Assembly (NCBI GenBank): GCA_029887765.1
Contig: JARXPF010000004.1
Coordinates: forward strand, 610-52,657
Direction: 5' to 3'
DNA length: 52,048 nt
Origin: Candidatus Methanomethylicota archaeon
Lineage (GTDB): Archaea; Thermoproteota; Methanomethylicia; Methanomethylicales; Methanomethylicaceae
How positions within the stretch are numbered: the first letter of the stretch is position 1; each line of letters begins with the position of its first letter. Of this stretch, positions 36,213 to 45,435 are shown piece after piece. The notes beneath the pieces are model-generated. The model was not told the origin of the DNA, did no database searches, and worked only from the letters and a program-made list of their open reading frames with translations. The translations under genes were made by a program, and so were the position numbers.

Positions 36213-36767
36213 TCATAAACTTAAGTCTTTAATTAATATTTCTGAATTTAATGCAAGATTACGATGTACATTTTCAATAATTTCTAAATCATAAATTATT
36301 GTTTGTAGAATTAAGCAAGTTTTCAAAGTATATTCATTCTTTTTTAAAATTTCTAAATATATTTTTAATAAAGAAGAAGCAATACTTATTATATTTGCAG
36401 TTTCTGTAAGCTTAGAAGATAACCAAGGTACCTCATATTTATTATTAAAAATAAATTCATTAATAATTTTCTTAATAGTTTTTTCAAAATCCTCTAAAGC
36501 TTCAATTGGTAATACACCAATTCTTCTTCGTAATTCTTCTTTTTCCAATCTTTCATCAGGTCTTATTCCAACTTCTTCAAGAACTATTCTAATATGTTCA
36601 GCTATAATATTAAAACGCTTACTTGAAAGTGTTAAATGTAATTTTAATCCTTTATTATTTATCTTATTTTTAGCTTCTTCAAGAGTATTTGAAACATCTA
36701 TTACAACCCAATATACAGCATGAAGAATATGAGGAAATTCTTTAATTAAATCAATTTGGTTTAACAT
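36213..36767 (-). CDS. Alpha-helical protein of unknown function
   Basis: The ATG at 36767 gives 184 residues and follows a GGTG ribosome-binding site; a GTG at 36782 overlaps that site. The protein is predicted by eye to be mostly helical, with a charged segment RPDERLEKEELRRRIGVLP (about 73-91) and hydrophobic-rich C-terminal helices (SLLKIYLEILKK, CLILQTIIYDLEII). There is no signal peptide. I recognise no family. It stands isolated between two non-coding stretches. Confidence 0.65.
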   Translation of the reverse strand: MLNQIDLIKEFPHILHAVYWVVIDVSNTLEEAKNKINNKGLKLHLTLSSKRFNIIAEHIRIVLEEVGIRPDERLEKEELRRRIGVLPIEALEDFEKTIKKIINEFIFNNKYEVPWLSSKLTETANIISIASSLLKIYLEILKKNEYTLKTCLILQTIIYDLEIIENVHRNLALNSEILIKDLSL

Positions 36768-36782
36768 TAAACAACACCACAC

Positions 36783-37292
36783 AATTACATTAATTATTTA
36801 CTAGGAAATATTTTAACTTAATGGGTTATTTATATAAATTACTGATAATTTTTTTAATTTGTTTAACATTAATTAAAACAAAGAAAACTATATTAAATTA
36901 AATAAAATTATTAATGAATTATAATTCCATTGGACTTCGTGAAAAACATGTTAAGAAGCAGATCAGTTGCCATTGACACATTATTGTAAAATTTGAATAA
37001 GAAATAGAGCGTTTGTAAAAAGAATTGATAGTCAAGATTGAATGACCCAGTTAATGCAGTATAGAAAATAGAATAAACTTTGTATAATTGACATTATAAT
37101 CTAACCTCAATCATTTTATAGCGTATGCATTATTATGAAAGACTTATTTTATCAATGGTGGTATTTATTTTAAATACTCTTAAGTATTATGTCTCATTTT
37201 TTGAATAGAACATAATTCATGTAAGAAAAAGTAAAAGAGGATATATATAGATTTTTAAACCTCTCTACTATTTTTATAGAAATCCTAATCTA
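36783..37292. other. Non-coding stretch with possible decayed coding remnant
   Basis: This 510-base stretch has no open frame of useful length. Bases about 36914-37135 are richer in G+C than the flanks. In the plus frame from the ATG at 36914 the reading is protein-like (NSIGLREKHVKKQ) but broken by several TAA and TGA stops. A minus-strand frame is open for about 60 codons over the same bases. A short inverted repeat (AATACT with AGTATT) lies near 37173-37188. Confidence 0.4.
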
Positions 37293-38273
37293 TTAGTTTA
37301 CACTAATATTGAATACAATTTCTGAAATTCCAATTCCATATTCAGAAATTCTCTTTATACTGTCTAATATGATAATTAAATCATCTATTTTTTCATTTAC
37401 TAGAAATTCTTCAATTTTTTTCACTAAATCTCTTGCATCATGTATTACTTTATTTGCATCTAAGACATTAATACTTTTAACACAATTTATTGATTTTACA
37501 AAAATACCTCCAGTTTTTTCAAGCAATTCTTTTATTATTTCTACAATATTATCATCTATATTATTAATTGAATTTAACAATACTGTAGCAATTTTACATA
37601 CATGGTCTGCAACTCTTTCAACATGTCTAAAAATAATTCTATACTCTAGTACTTCTTTACTTGATTTAATATCATAATCTATTAAAGAATATCTATTTTC
37701 AATCATATTAGCAAGCCATCTACTTCCCATGAAGTATAATCTATCTACATCATCATCTCTTTCAATTACATCTAGTAGAATATTTTTATTTTTTGAAATT
37801 AAGGCTTTGCAAATATCAATAATCATATTATGTACTAAAGATGCCATTCTAATTAAGATTCTACTTAATGGATATTCATATGGTCTAAGAATTACTTGTA
37901 TTGTAATATTATTCATAGACTCTTCTATAATTTCTGCCCCTGCCATTTTACTTTTTATAAATTTTCTTATTTTCTCCATACCTTCAAATTCAGGCTCAAT
38001 TTCTGAAAGATCTAATTTTATTATATCATATCCACCTATGTAAGCTGCCATTATTTTTCTAATAAGAAAACCAGCATCTTTCTCTTTTTCTTTTATAACT
38101 ATTTCTTTTTCTTTTTTCTTTGAATTAATTGTTGATATGCGAATACTACCATCATCCATTATTTGTAAATCTACTTCAGATTTAGCTCCTAAACCTTTTG
38201 ATTCAATCCATTCTTTAGGTAAAGCTACAGTGTATGTAGAAGTTCCTACTTTTTGTATACGTCTTACTACCAA
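37293..38273 (-). CDS. AbrB-PhoU phosphate regulator
   Basis: The 326-residue protein joins an N-terminal SpoVT/AbrB DNA-binding hairpin (about 1-48, with VGTSTYTVALPKEWI) to a PhoU-like helical bundle. Such fusions in archaea sit next to pst genes and are presumed phosphate-responsive repressors or signalling proteins. It diverges from pstS across 157 bases that contain three phased repeats, likely its own binding region. A second, stand-alone PhoU ends the pst operon. Confidence 0.88.
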   Translation of the reverse strand: MVVRRIQKVGTSTYTVALPKEWIESKGLGAKSEVDLQIMDDGSIRISTINSKKKEKEIVIKEKEKDAGFLIRKIMAAYIGGYDIIKLDLSEIEPEFEGMEKIRKFIKSKMAGAEIIEESMNNITIQVILRPYEYPLSRILIRMASLVHNMIIDICKALISKNKNILLDVIERDDDVDRLYFMGSRWLANMIENRYSLIDYDIKSSKEVLEYRIIFRHVERVADHVCKIATVLLNSINNIDDNIVEIIKELLEKTGGIFVKSINCVKSINVLDANKVIHDARDLVKKIEEFLVNEKIDDLIIILDSIKRISEYGIGISEIVFNISVN

Positions 38274-38430
38274 ATATCATACCTCCATATTCTAAGTATA
38301 TATTAATATCCTTATTAATAAAACTTAAATATATTTATAAATATTAGTATATATTAAATATATTAAAATATATATTATTTAGAAATAGTATATATTTTAA
38401 TAATTTCTCTTTTTACCTTGGGGGTAAATA
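38274..38430. promoter_or_regulatory. Divergent pst/AbrB-PhoU promoter region with three phased repeats
   Basis: The motif AGTATATATT occurs on the plus strand at 38295, 38346 and 38387, with start-to-start distances of 51 and 41 bases, close to five and four helical turns. A related TATATATTATTT lies at about 38369. These may be operators for the AbrB-PhoU protein, TATA boxes, or both. TTGGGGGTAAATA before the pstS ATG provides a ribosome-binding site. Confidence 0.5.
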
Positions 38431-39480
38431 ATGAAAAATATTATGATAATTGCAATAATAGCTATAATAGCTATAGGTGTAGGATATTACATAATTGCTT
38501 CTCAAAAAACCATTCCAGTTGTTATAACTGCTGGAGGAGCTTCTTTTCCATATCCATTAATAGTCAAATGGATTAATGAATACAATAAACTATATCCTTA
38601 TATACAAATATCTTATCAATCTGTAGGTAGTGGAGCTGGAATAAGTAATTTATTTGCAAAGACTTTTGATTTTGCTGCCTCAGATGCAACGCTTACGGAT
38701 GCACAATTAGCTAATCATCCAGTAATCCATATTCCTATGACAATAGGTGGTGTGGTAGTTTGCTATAATATACCTGGTATTGGAAGTGGTTTAAAATTAA
38801 CACCTGACTTAATTGCAAAAATATTTCAAGGAAATATCACTAAATGGAATGATCCAGAAATATTATCACTAAATCCAGGATTGAATCTTCCTGATAAGGA
38901 TATTGTTGTAGTAAGAAGATCAGACTCTAGTGGTACTACTTTTGTTTTTACAAATTATCTTAAAATAGCTTCTCCTTTTTGGGTTTTGGGTAGTGGTACT
39001 ACAGTCAATTGGCCTGTTGGAATTGGAGCTCCACAAAATGCTGGAGTGGCTAGTGCTTTAATGCAAACTCCTTATTCAATAGGTTATCTTGAATTCTTCT
39101 ATGCATATAATAATTCTATTCCATATGCTGCAATAAAAAATAAAGATGGAGAGTTTGTATTACCATCATTACAAACTATATCTAATGCAGCTAAAGCTGG
39201 AGCTTCACTTTTATTAAATGATGTTAGAACACCTATACTTAATCTTCCAGGAAAAGAGGTATATCCAATATCTGCATTTTCCTACTTCTTAGTCTATAAG
39301 GATCTCTCATACATGGATTATAATAAAGCAAAAGCCATAGTTAATTTCATATGGTGGACTATTCACGAAGGACAAAATTATTCAGAATCCCTGTTATATG
39401 CGAAATTACCAATTGAAATTGTTAAAATTGGAGAATCATTACTTAAGCAAATAACTCATCAAGGAAGGGCATTAATTTAA
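38431..39480 (+). CDS. pstS: Phosphate ABC transporter, binding protein PstS
   Basis: The 349-residue product has an N-terminal hydrophobic anchor (IMIIAIIAIIAIGVGYYIIA) and phosphate-binding segments AGGASFPYPL, SVGSGAGI and RRSDSSGTTFVF, where Ser, Asp and Thr hold phosphate. It sits outside the membrane and hands phosphate to PstCA. It is the first gene of pstSCAB-phoU. Confidence 0.95.
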   Translation: MKNIMIIAIIAIIAIGVGYYIIASQKTIPVVITAGGASFPYPLIVKWINEYNKLYPYIQISYQSVGSGAGISNLFAKTFDFAASDATLTDAQLANHPVIHIPMTIGGVVVCYNIPGIGSGLKLTPDLIAKIFQGNITKWNDPEILSLNPGLNLPDKDIVVVRRSDSSGTTFVFTNYLKIASPFWVLGSGTTVNWPVGIGAPQNAGVASALMQTPYSIGYLEFFYAYNNSIPYAAIKNKDGEFVLPSLQTISNAAKAGASLLLNDVRTPILNLPGKEVYPISAFSYFLVYKDLSYMDYNKAKAIVNFIWWTIHEGQNYSESLLYAKLPIEIVKIGESLLKQITHQGRALI

Positions 39481-39490
39481 GTGATTTTTT

Positions 39491-40420
39491 ATGAATAATA
39501 AATTCTTTTTTTTAGAAAAATTATTTAAATTAATTCTTAAAATTGCTACTTTAATAATTATTATAATATTTATATTGATGTTTATTTCATTAATAGAGAG
39601 ATCAATTCCTTCTTTTTTGAAAAATGGAATTTATATCTTAATAGGAACAACATGGGATGTTTATAATGAAATTTTTGGAGGAGCACCAGCAATATTAGCT
39701 ACTCTCTTTTCTTCTATTATTGCAGTATTATTTGCTCTTCCAATAAGTCTATTTATAGCAATATTTTATACAGAATATTGCCCATTAAGAATTAGACAAC
39801 TAATATCTGAAGTAATAAGTCTATTAGCTGCAATCCCAAGTGTAATTTATGGAATATGGGGATTATGGACAATTTCTCCATTAATAAAAATCTATATTCA
39901 AGAACCTATTATTGCTTATATAGGCTTCATTCCAATATTTTCTGGTCCAGCTTATGGATTAAGTATTTTCTTAGCATCTCTAATTCTAATAATAATGATT
40001 GTACCAATAATATCTTCACTTACTATTGATATTTTTTCTAAAACACCTATAACATTAAGAGAAGGTATTATTGCTTTAGGTGCAACTAAATGGGAAGTAG
40101 TGAAATATATTGTAATTCCTTTTTCTAAAGGAGGCATTTTTGCAGCAACAATCCTTGGTTTAGGAAGAGCTCTTGGAGAGACTATGGCAGTTACAATGGT
40201 TATTGGAAATGCTTATGTTTGGCCTTTTAAATCTATATCAATTTTCTCACCTGCTACTACAATCACTAGTAAAATAGCAAGCGAATTTCCTGAAAGTGTT
40301 GTAAATTTAATACATAGTTCATCATTAATTTCCTTAGCATTTATTTTATTGATAATTTCAATATCAATTAATTTCTTAGCTGATTTAATTTTGAAAAAAT
40401 TCACTGGAGGTAAATTATGA
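39491..40420 (+). CDS. pstC: Phosphate ABC transporter permease PstC
   Basis: A 309-residue inner membrane protein with about six transmembrane segments and the permease EAA-type loop REGIIALGATKWEVVKYIVIP followed by GLGRALGETMAVTMVIG. It forms the channel with PstA. It begins 10 bases after pstS and overlaps pstA by four bases. Confidence 0.94.
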   Translation: MNNKFFFLEKLFKLILKIATLIIIIIFILMFISLIERSIPSFLKNGIYILIGTTWDVYNEIFGGAPAILATLFSSIIAVLFALPISLFIAIFYTEYCPLRIRQLISEVISLLAAIPSVIYGIWGLWTISPLIKIYIQEPIIAYIGFIPIFSGPAYGLSIFLASLILIIMIVPIISSLTIDIFSKTPITLREGIIALGATKWEVVKYIVIPFSKGGIFAATILGLGRALGETMAVTMVIGNAYVWPFKSISIFSPATTITSKIASEFPESVVNLIHSSSLISLAFILLIISISINFLADLILKKFTGGKL

Positions 40421-41232
40421 ACATTAGAAAGATAAAGGATTTATTAATAAAAATAATTTCCTCAATTGTTACTATAATAATGGCTATTCCATTACTATGG
40501 ATAATTCTTGATGTTTTAATAAAAGGCATTTCAATAATAAGTTTAGAATTTCTAACCTCTCTTCCTGCACCTATTGGCGAGGGTGGAGGTATTGCAAATG
40601 CTATAATAGGAACTTTAATTATAAACACTATGGCTTGTATTATTGGTATTCCATTAGGTATAGCCACTGGTGTTTATTTATCAGAATATTCTGATAATAG
40701 TAAATTTTCTATATTATTAAGAAATATAATTTATACTCTATCAGGAGTGCCATCTATAATTCTTGGAATTTTTGCTTTTTCAATAATTGTTATTAGAATT
40801 GGACATTATACAGCCATAGCTGCAGCTTTTGCACTTTCAATTATAATTATTCCAATTATTGCTAAAGCTACTGAAGAAGGAATGAAAGCAGTCCCTATAG
40901 AAATACGTGAAGGAGCTATTGCTTTGGGATTGCCTAAATGGATAATTACTATAAAAATTATTTTAGGAGTGGCAAAGAATAGTGTTATTACAAGTAGTCT
41001 TTTAGCTTTTGCTAGAATTAGTGGTGAAACTGCTCCTCTTCTATTTACTGCACTATTTAGTAATTATTGGCCAAGAAGTTTAAATGAACCAATGGCTTCT
41101 CTACAAGTATTAATATATAATTATGCAATGAGTGGTTTTGAAGCATGGGTTACTAAAGCTTGGGGAGCTTCTCTATTATTACTACTATTAGTACTTTCAA
41201 TAAATATTTTAATTAGAAGATATTTGAGGTGA
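40417..41232 (+). CDS. pstA: Phosphate ABC transporter permease PstA
   Basis: The 271-residue product has about six transmembrane segments, the GGGIANAIIGTLIINT segment and the loop REGAIALGLPKWIITIKIIL with ARISGETAPLLFTA after it, typical of PstA. It pairs with PstC. Four-base overlaps join it to pstC and pstB. Confidence 0.94.
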   Translation: MNIRKIKDLLIKIISSIVTIIMAIPLLWIILDVLIKGISIISLEFLTSLPAPIGEGGGIANAIIGTLIINTMACIIGIPLGIATGVYLSEYSDNSKFSILLRNIIYTLSGVPSIILGIFAFSIIVIRIGHYTAIAAAFALSIIIIPIIAKATEEGMKAVPIEIREGAIALGLPKWIITIKIILGVAKNSVITSSLLAFARISGETAPLLFTALFSNYWPRSLNEPMASLQVLIYNYAMSGFEAWVTKAWGASLLLLLLVLSINILIRRYLR

Positions 41233-41993
41233 AAACATTGAATTATAAATTAAGAATAAATGGTTTAAGTGCTTGGTTTGGTAATAAACAAGTAATTTAT
41301 GAAATAAAATTAAATATTCCTGAGAAAAAGGTAATTGCAATAATTGGACCATCAGGTTGTGGTAAAACAACTTTTCTTCGTTGTCTTAATAGAATGCATG
41401 AATTAACACCAGGTGCTAAAGTAGAGGGGAAGGTAATATTGGATGGAAAGGACATATATTCTGAGATGGATGCTATGGAGGTTAGAAGAAAAATTGGAAT
41501 GGTTTTTCAAAAACCAAATCCATTTCCAAATATGTCTATATATGATAATGTTATTGCTGGATTAAAATTAATGGGTATACGTGATAAAAAATTTTTAGAT
41601 AAAGTAGTTGAAGATAAGTTAAAAAAAGTAGGTTTATGGAATGAAGTTTGTAATGAATTGAAAAAATCTGGAGTACAATTATCAGGTGGTCAACAACAAC
41701 GCTTATGTATTGCTAGAGCCCTTGCCACAGAACCAGAAGTACTATTAATGGATGAGCCGACTTCATCACTTGATCCTTCTTCATCTACTAGAATAGAAAA
41801 CTTGATTTTAGAACTTAAAAATCATATAACAATAGTAATAGTTACTCATAATATACAACAAGCAGCTAGAATTTCAGACTATACTGCTTTTATATATAAT
41901 GGAAGATTAATAGAATTTAATGAAACTAAAAAGATTTTTGAATCTCCTAAAGACCCATTAACTGAAAAATACATAACCGGGAGGTTTGGCTAA
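41229..41993 (+). CDS. pstB: Phosphate ABC transporter ATPase PstB
   Basis: A 254-residue ABC ATPase with Walker A GPSGCGKTT, a Q-loop in VFQKPNPFP, signature LSGGQQQR, Walker B VLLMDEPTSSLDP and the switch histidine in VTHN. It drives phosphate import. It starts at a GTG or the following TTG region behind GAGGTG. Its stop overlaps phoU by one base. Confidence 0.96.
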   Translation: MKTLNYKLRINGLSAWFGNKQVIYEIKLNIPEKKVIAIIGPSGCGKTTFLRCLNRMHELTPGAKVEGKVILDGKDIYSEMDAMEVRRKIGMVFQKPNPFPNMSIYDNVIAGLKLMGIRDKKFLDKVVEDKLKKVGLWNEVCNELKKSGVQLSGGQQQRLCIARALATEPEVLLMDEPTSSLDPSSSTRIENLILELKNHITIVIVTHNIQQAARISDYTAFIYNGRLIEFNETKKIFESPKDPLTEKYITGRFG

Positions 41994-42616
41994 TGGAAGA
42001 TTATTTAAATAGAATAGACTCAATCATAATGGAAATGTATGATCTTGTGGAAAATATGGGTAATTTTATATTAAAAGCATTAGAAGAGAGAAAAAGTGGT
42101 CTCTTAGAATTAACAAATGAAATCTGTAAAGTTGCTCAAATAAAAGAAGAAAAAGTATTAGAAATTTGTATTGAAGTACTTATAAGATTTCAACCATTTG
42201 CCTCTGATCTTAGAAAACTTACTACTTCTATGAAAGTAGCCTATGATATTTCAAGGATTTGTAGATATCTTAGAAATATAATTGAAGTAATGGAAGAGTT
42301 TGATTTATCTAATTGTGATATAGATGAGACTATTTTATTATTTAAAAGTGCATTCCCATCAGTACTCTTAAGTATAAACTCATATTTACAAAAAGATGTT
42401 AAAAAATCAAAGGATATAATAAAAGCAGATGAATTTATAGATCAAAAATATAAATTCCTCCTTAGAAAACTTGTTAATGAAAATACTAAACCTTCATGTA
42501 TTTTATTCAATGGACTTGTAGCAAGAATCATTGAAAGAATGGCTGATCATGCATGCTACATTGCACATGAAACTATATATTTGGTAACTGGAAATAGAAT
42601 AGAATTTTTTAAATAA
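41993..42616 (+). CDS. phoU: PhoU phosphate-signalling protein
   Basis: The 207-residue all-helical protein has the two PhoU repeats, with ELTNEICKVAQIKEEKVLEI and RFQPFASDLRKLTTSMKV in the first, and IERMADHACYIAHE in the second. It ties transport activity to phosphate signalling. It ends the pst operon and resembles the C-terminal part of the AbrB-PhoU protein upstream. Confidence 0.92.
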   Translation: MEDYLNRIDSIIMEMYDLVENMGNFILKALEERKSGLLELTNEICKVAQIKEEKVLEICIEVLIRFQPFASDLRKLTTSMKVAYDISRICRYLRNIIEVMEEFDLSNCDIDETILLFKSAFPSVLLSINSYLQKDVKKSKDIIKADEFIDQKYKFLLRKLVNENTKPSCILFNGLVARIIERMADHACYIAHETIYLVTGNRIEFFK

Positions 42617-42647
42617 TTAATTTAAATATTATAATTAGGGAAAATAC

Positions 42648-43034
42648 ATGACAGAAAGACTACAAGTATATAAATGTGAAATTTGTGGAAATATTGTAAT
42701 GGTTCTTCATGCAGGAAAAGGACAATTAGTTTGTTGTGGTAAACCTATGACTCTTTTTGAAGAGAAAACAATAGATGTAGGAAAAGAAAAGCACGTTCCT
42801 GTTGTAGAAAAAACTAGTGAAGGTCTTTTAATAAAAGTTGGATCAACAGAACATCCAATGGAAGAAAAACATTATATTGAATGGATTCAAGTTATAAAAG
42901 GCGATATTACTGCTATAAGCTTTTTAAAACCAGGAATGAAACCTGAATTCTTAATAAAACCAGAGACTTTTCTAGAAATAGAAAGAGCAAGGGAATATTG
43001 CAATATACATGGTCTTTGGTCTAATAAAAAATAA
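42648..43034 (+). CDS. dfx: Superoxide reductase (desulfoferrodoxin, two-iron type)
   Basis: The 128-residue product has both iron sites: the desulforedoxin-like site with C10, C13, C29 and C30, and the catalytic site with H49, H69, H75, C118 and H121, plus the active-site lysine in EKHVP. It reduces superoxide to hydrogen peroxide without making oxygen, as anaerobes do. It follows phoU by 31 bases but is probably separately regulated. A T-run after the stop at 43042-43049 may end its transcript. Confidence 0.94.
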   Translation: MTERLQVYKCEICGNIVMVLHAGKGQLVCCGKPMTLFEEKTIDVGKEKHVPVVEKTSEGLLIKVGSTEHPMEEKHYIEWIQVIKGDITAISFLKPGMKPEFLIKPETFLEIERAREYCNIHGLWSNKK

Positions 43035-43059
43035 TAATAATTTTTTTTGTGTGATATAA

Positions 43060-44604
43060 ATGATTAAGAATAATTTTATAATTAGTGTTACACCAGATAT
43101 TGCTTTAGAAAATGGCAATACTTATGCTGGTGGATTAGGTGTACTTGAAGGAGATAAATTCTATGCAGCATCTCGATTAGGAATTAATTATTTTGTTCTT
43201 GCTCCATATTATGAAAATGGATATGTAGATTATGATTTTGATTTAAATTTAAATCCTATTCCAAAACCTCAACCTCAACCTCAAGATTTTTTAAAAAATT
43301 TAGAATTATGTGATGAATTTAATATTAATTTAAGAAATGAAATAATAAAAATTCAAGCATTAAAATATACTAAAAATAGTGGAATTGCAATATTTTTTAA
43401 ATCAATTTCTCCTGATTGGGCAAGAAAATTATTTGATAGACTTTATATTGAAGAAAATTCAGAAGCAAGATTTTATAAATATCTTTTATTTGCAAAAGCA
43501 TCTGAATCTTATATAAGAAGAAATATTTCTCTTGATGAAATAGAATGTATTGATCTTCAAGAATCCTATGCTGCTTTTTTACCTCTTTCTTTAAAAATCC
43601 CAGGAAAATATAGACTTATTATACATACTGCTGGACCATGGGGACATCCTACTTTCAATAGAGAATTTTTTAAAAAAGAATTTGGTTATAGTTTTGTTGA
43701 TAATGATGTTGTATTAACAGAACTAGGATTATCACTATCTAAACAAGCATTTGCTGTATCTGCAAAACATTTAAGTATTCTTTTAAAAGTTTTCCCTCAT
43801 CATAGAGAAAAACTTAGTTATGTTACAAATGGAATAGATTTAGTAAGATGGATGGATAGAGAACTTGATGAAAAAAGTAGATGTTATGAACTTACACTTG
43901 ATAAATTTATTAAAATTAGAAAGAGATTAAAAGAAAATTTAATAAATTATTTAATTAAAATAAAGGATATTGATTTAGAAAATAAATTTATTGCTATATG
44001 GGCAAGAAGAGTAGTTCCATATAAAAGACCAGATTTTGTAATAAGATTAGCTTCACAAATAAAAAATAAACCTATAGTTATTATAATTGGAGGAAAAGCA
44101 CATCCATTTGATTCTCAAGGATTAGAATATATGAAATTGTTTATGAGACTTCATAAAGAAAATAATAATATCATTTATATTCCAAATTATTCCATACAAA
44201 TTGCTAAATTATTGTTAAGTGGTTCAGATCTTTTATTATTTACACCATTTTCTGGTTGGGAAGCATGTGGAACAAGTTATATGAAGGCTGCTGTAAATGG
44301 CATTCCTTCGCTTTCTTCAATTGACGGTGGTATACCAGAATTTATAATAAATGAAATTAATGGATGGTTATTTGGAGAAGACATAAGACTACTCATAGAC
44401 TATTTCAGTAATCAAGCTATGGAAATAAATGAAAAAGAGTATAGTGAATTTCAAGAATTATTCTTTAAAATTCATGAAATTTATAGAAATGATCCTGAAT
44501 TTTATTATAGAGTTGGACTAAATGCTTTAAGAACATTTACATCACGTGCAAATATGGAAAGAGTTCTTAAAGAATATTACCCAAACTTAATAAGAATTTA
44601 TTAA
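43060..44604 (+). CDS. Short alpha-glucan phosphorylase-like glycosyltransferase (GT35-type)
   Basis: The 514-residue protein has the N-terminal YAGGLGVLEGD glycine loop, the central WARRVVPYKRPD and GGKAHP motifs, and EACGTSYMKAAVNG, in which the lysine holds pyridoxal phosphate in glucan phosphorylases. It is shorter than bacterial or eukaryotic glycogen phosphorylase, as in other archaeal and thermophile forms. It would release glucose 1-phosphate from storage glucan. No glycogen synthase gene is in the window. Confidence 0.82.
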   Translation: MIKNNFIISVTPDIALENGNTYAGGLGVLEGDKFYAASRLGINYFVLAPYYENGYVDYDFDLNLNPIPKPQPQPQDFLKNLELCDEFNINLRNEIIKIQALKYTKNSGIAIFFKSISPDWARKLFDRLYIEENSEARFYKYLLFAKASESYIRRNISLDEIECIDLQESYAAFLPLSLKIPGKYRLIIHTAGPWGHPTFNREFFKKEFGYSFVDNDVVLTELGLSLSKQAFAVSAKHLSILLKVFPHHREKLSYVTNGIDLVRWMDRELDEKSRCYELTLDKFIKIRKRLKENLINYLIKIKDIDLENKFIAIWARRVVPYKRPDFVIRLASQIKNKPIVIIIGGKAHPFDSQGLEYMKLFMRLHKENNNIIYIPNYSIQIAKLLLSGSDLLLFTPFSGWEACGTSYMKAAVNGIPSLSSIDGGIPEFIINEINGWLFGEDIRLLIDYFSNQAMEINEKEYSEFQELFFKIHEIYRNDPEFYYRVGLNALRTFTSRANMERVLKEYYPNLIRIY

Positions 44605-44637
44605 TATTTGTTTTTATATCAATAATTTCGATGAAAT

Positions 44638-45435
44638 ATGCAAGAAGAAGAGTATAGAGAAGAATTAAAGAAATCTAAGCTTATAGTTGTAAAAGTTGGA
44701 GCTTCTTCATTATCTAATGAAGAAGGATTTCTTGATATTAAAAAAATAGAAAGACTTTGTGATGAAATTATTTCTCTTAAGAAAATTGGAATAGATGTTA
44801 TATTAGTTTCATCTGGTGCTATAAGAGCTGGTAAAAGTATAATTAAAGGAAAGAATGCAGATATGCCTAGTCTTCAAGCATTAGCTGCCATTGGTCAAGT
44901 ATTATTAATGGAGGCATATAGAAAAGTAATGGCTAATAGAGGATTCATAATTGCACAAATATTACTCACTTGGGATGATTTTAAAAATAAAAGAAGATTA
45001 AGAAATTTATTAAATACTTTAAATACATTAATTTCTTTTGGAGTACTTCCTATTATTAATGAAAATGATACTGTAGCTGTAGAAGAGATAAAATTTGGAG
45101 ATAATGATACACTTTCAGCACTTGTAGCTAAATATACTCAAGCTGATTTACTTATAATTCTTTCAGATGTAAATGGTTTATATTCTGGAGATCCCAAAGA
45201 TACAAATTCTAAATTTATTTCATGTGTTGAAAAAATTACTCCTGAAATAGAAAATTATGCTCAAAATAAATATAGTGGATTTGGTGGAATGGCTACAAAA
45301 ATAAAAGCTGCAAAAATTGTAACAGAAGCAGGTATTCCTATGGTAATTGCAAATAGTTCTATAGAAAAAGTTTTAGAAAAAATAATTTCTGGAGAGAAAA
45401 TAGGAACAATATTTTTACCAAAGGTGGAATCATGA
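44638..45435 (+). CDS. proB: Glutamate 5-kinase ProB
   Basis: The 265-residue amino-acid kinase has VKVGASSL at the N-terminus, LVSSGAIRAG, the NENDTV motif and FGDNDTLSALVA, all typical of glutamate 5-kinase. It lacks the C-terminal PUA domain of the E. coli enzyme. It makes glutamyl 5-phosphate in proline synthesis. proA follows with a four-base overlap. Confidence 0.93.
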   Translation: MQEEEYREELKKSKLIVVKVGASSLSNEEGFLDIKKIERLCDEIISLKKIGIDVILVSSGAIRAGKSIIKGKNADMPSLQALAAIGQVLLMEAYRKVMANRGFIIAQILLTWDDFKNKRRLRNLLNTLNTLISFGVLPIINENDTVAVEEIKFGDNDTLSALVAKYTQADLLIILSDVNGLYSGDPKDTNSKFISCVEKITPEIENYAQNKYSGFGGMATKIKAAKIVTEAGIPMVIANSSIEKVLEKIISGEKIGTIFLPKVES

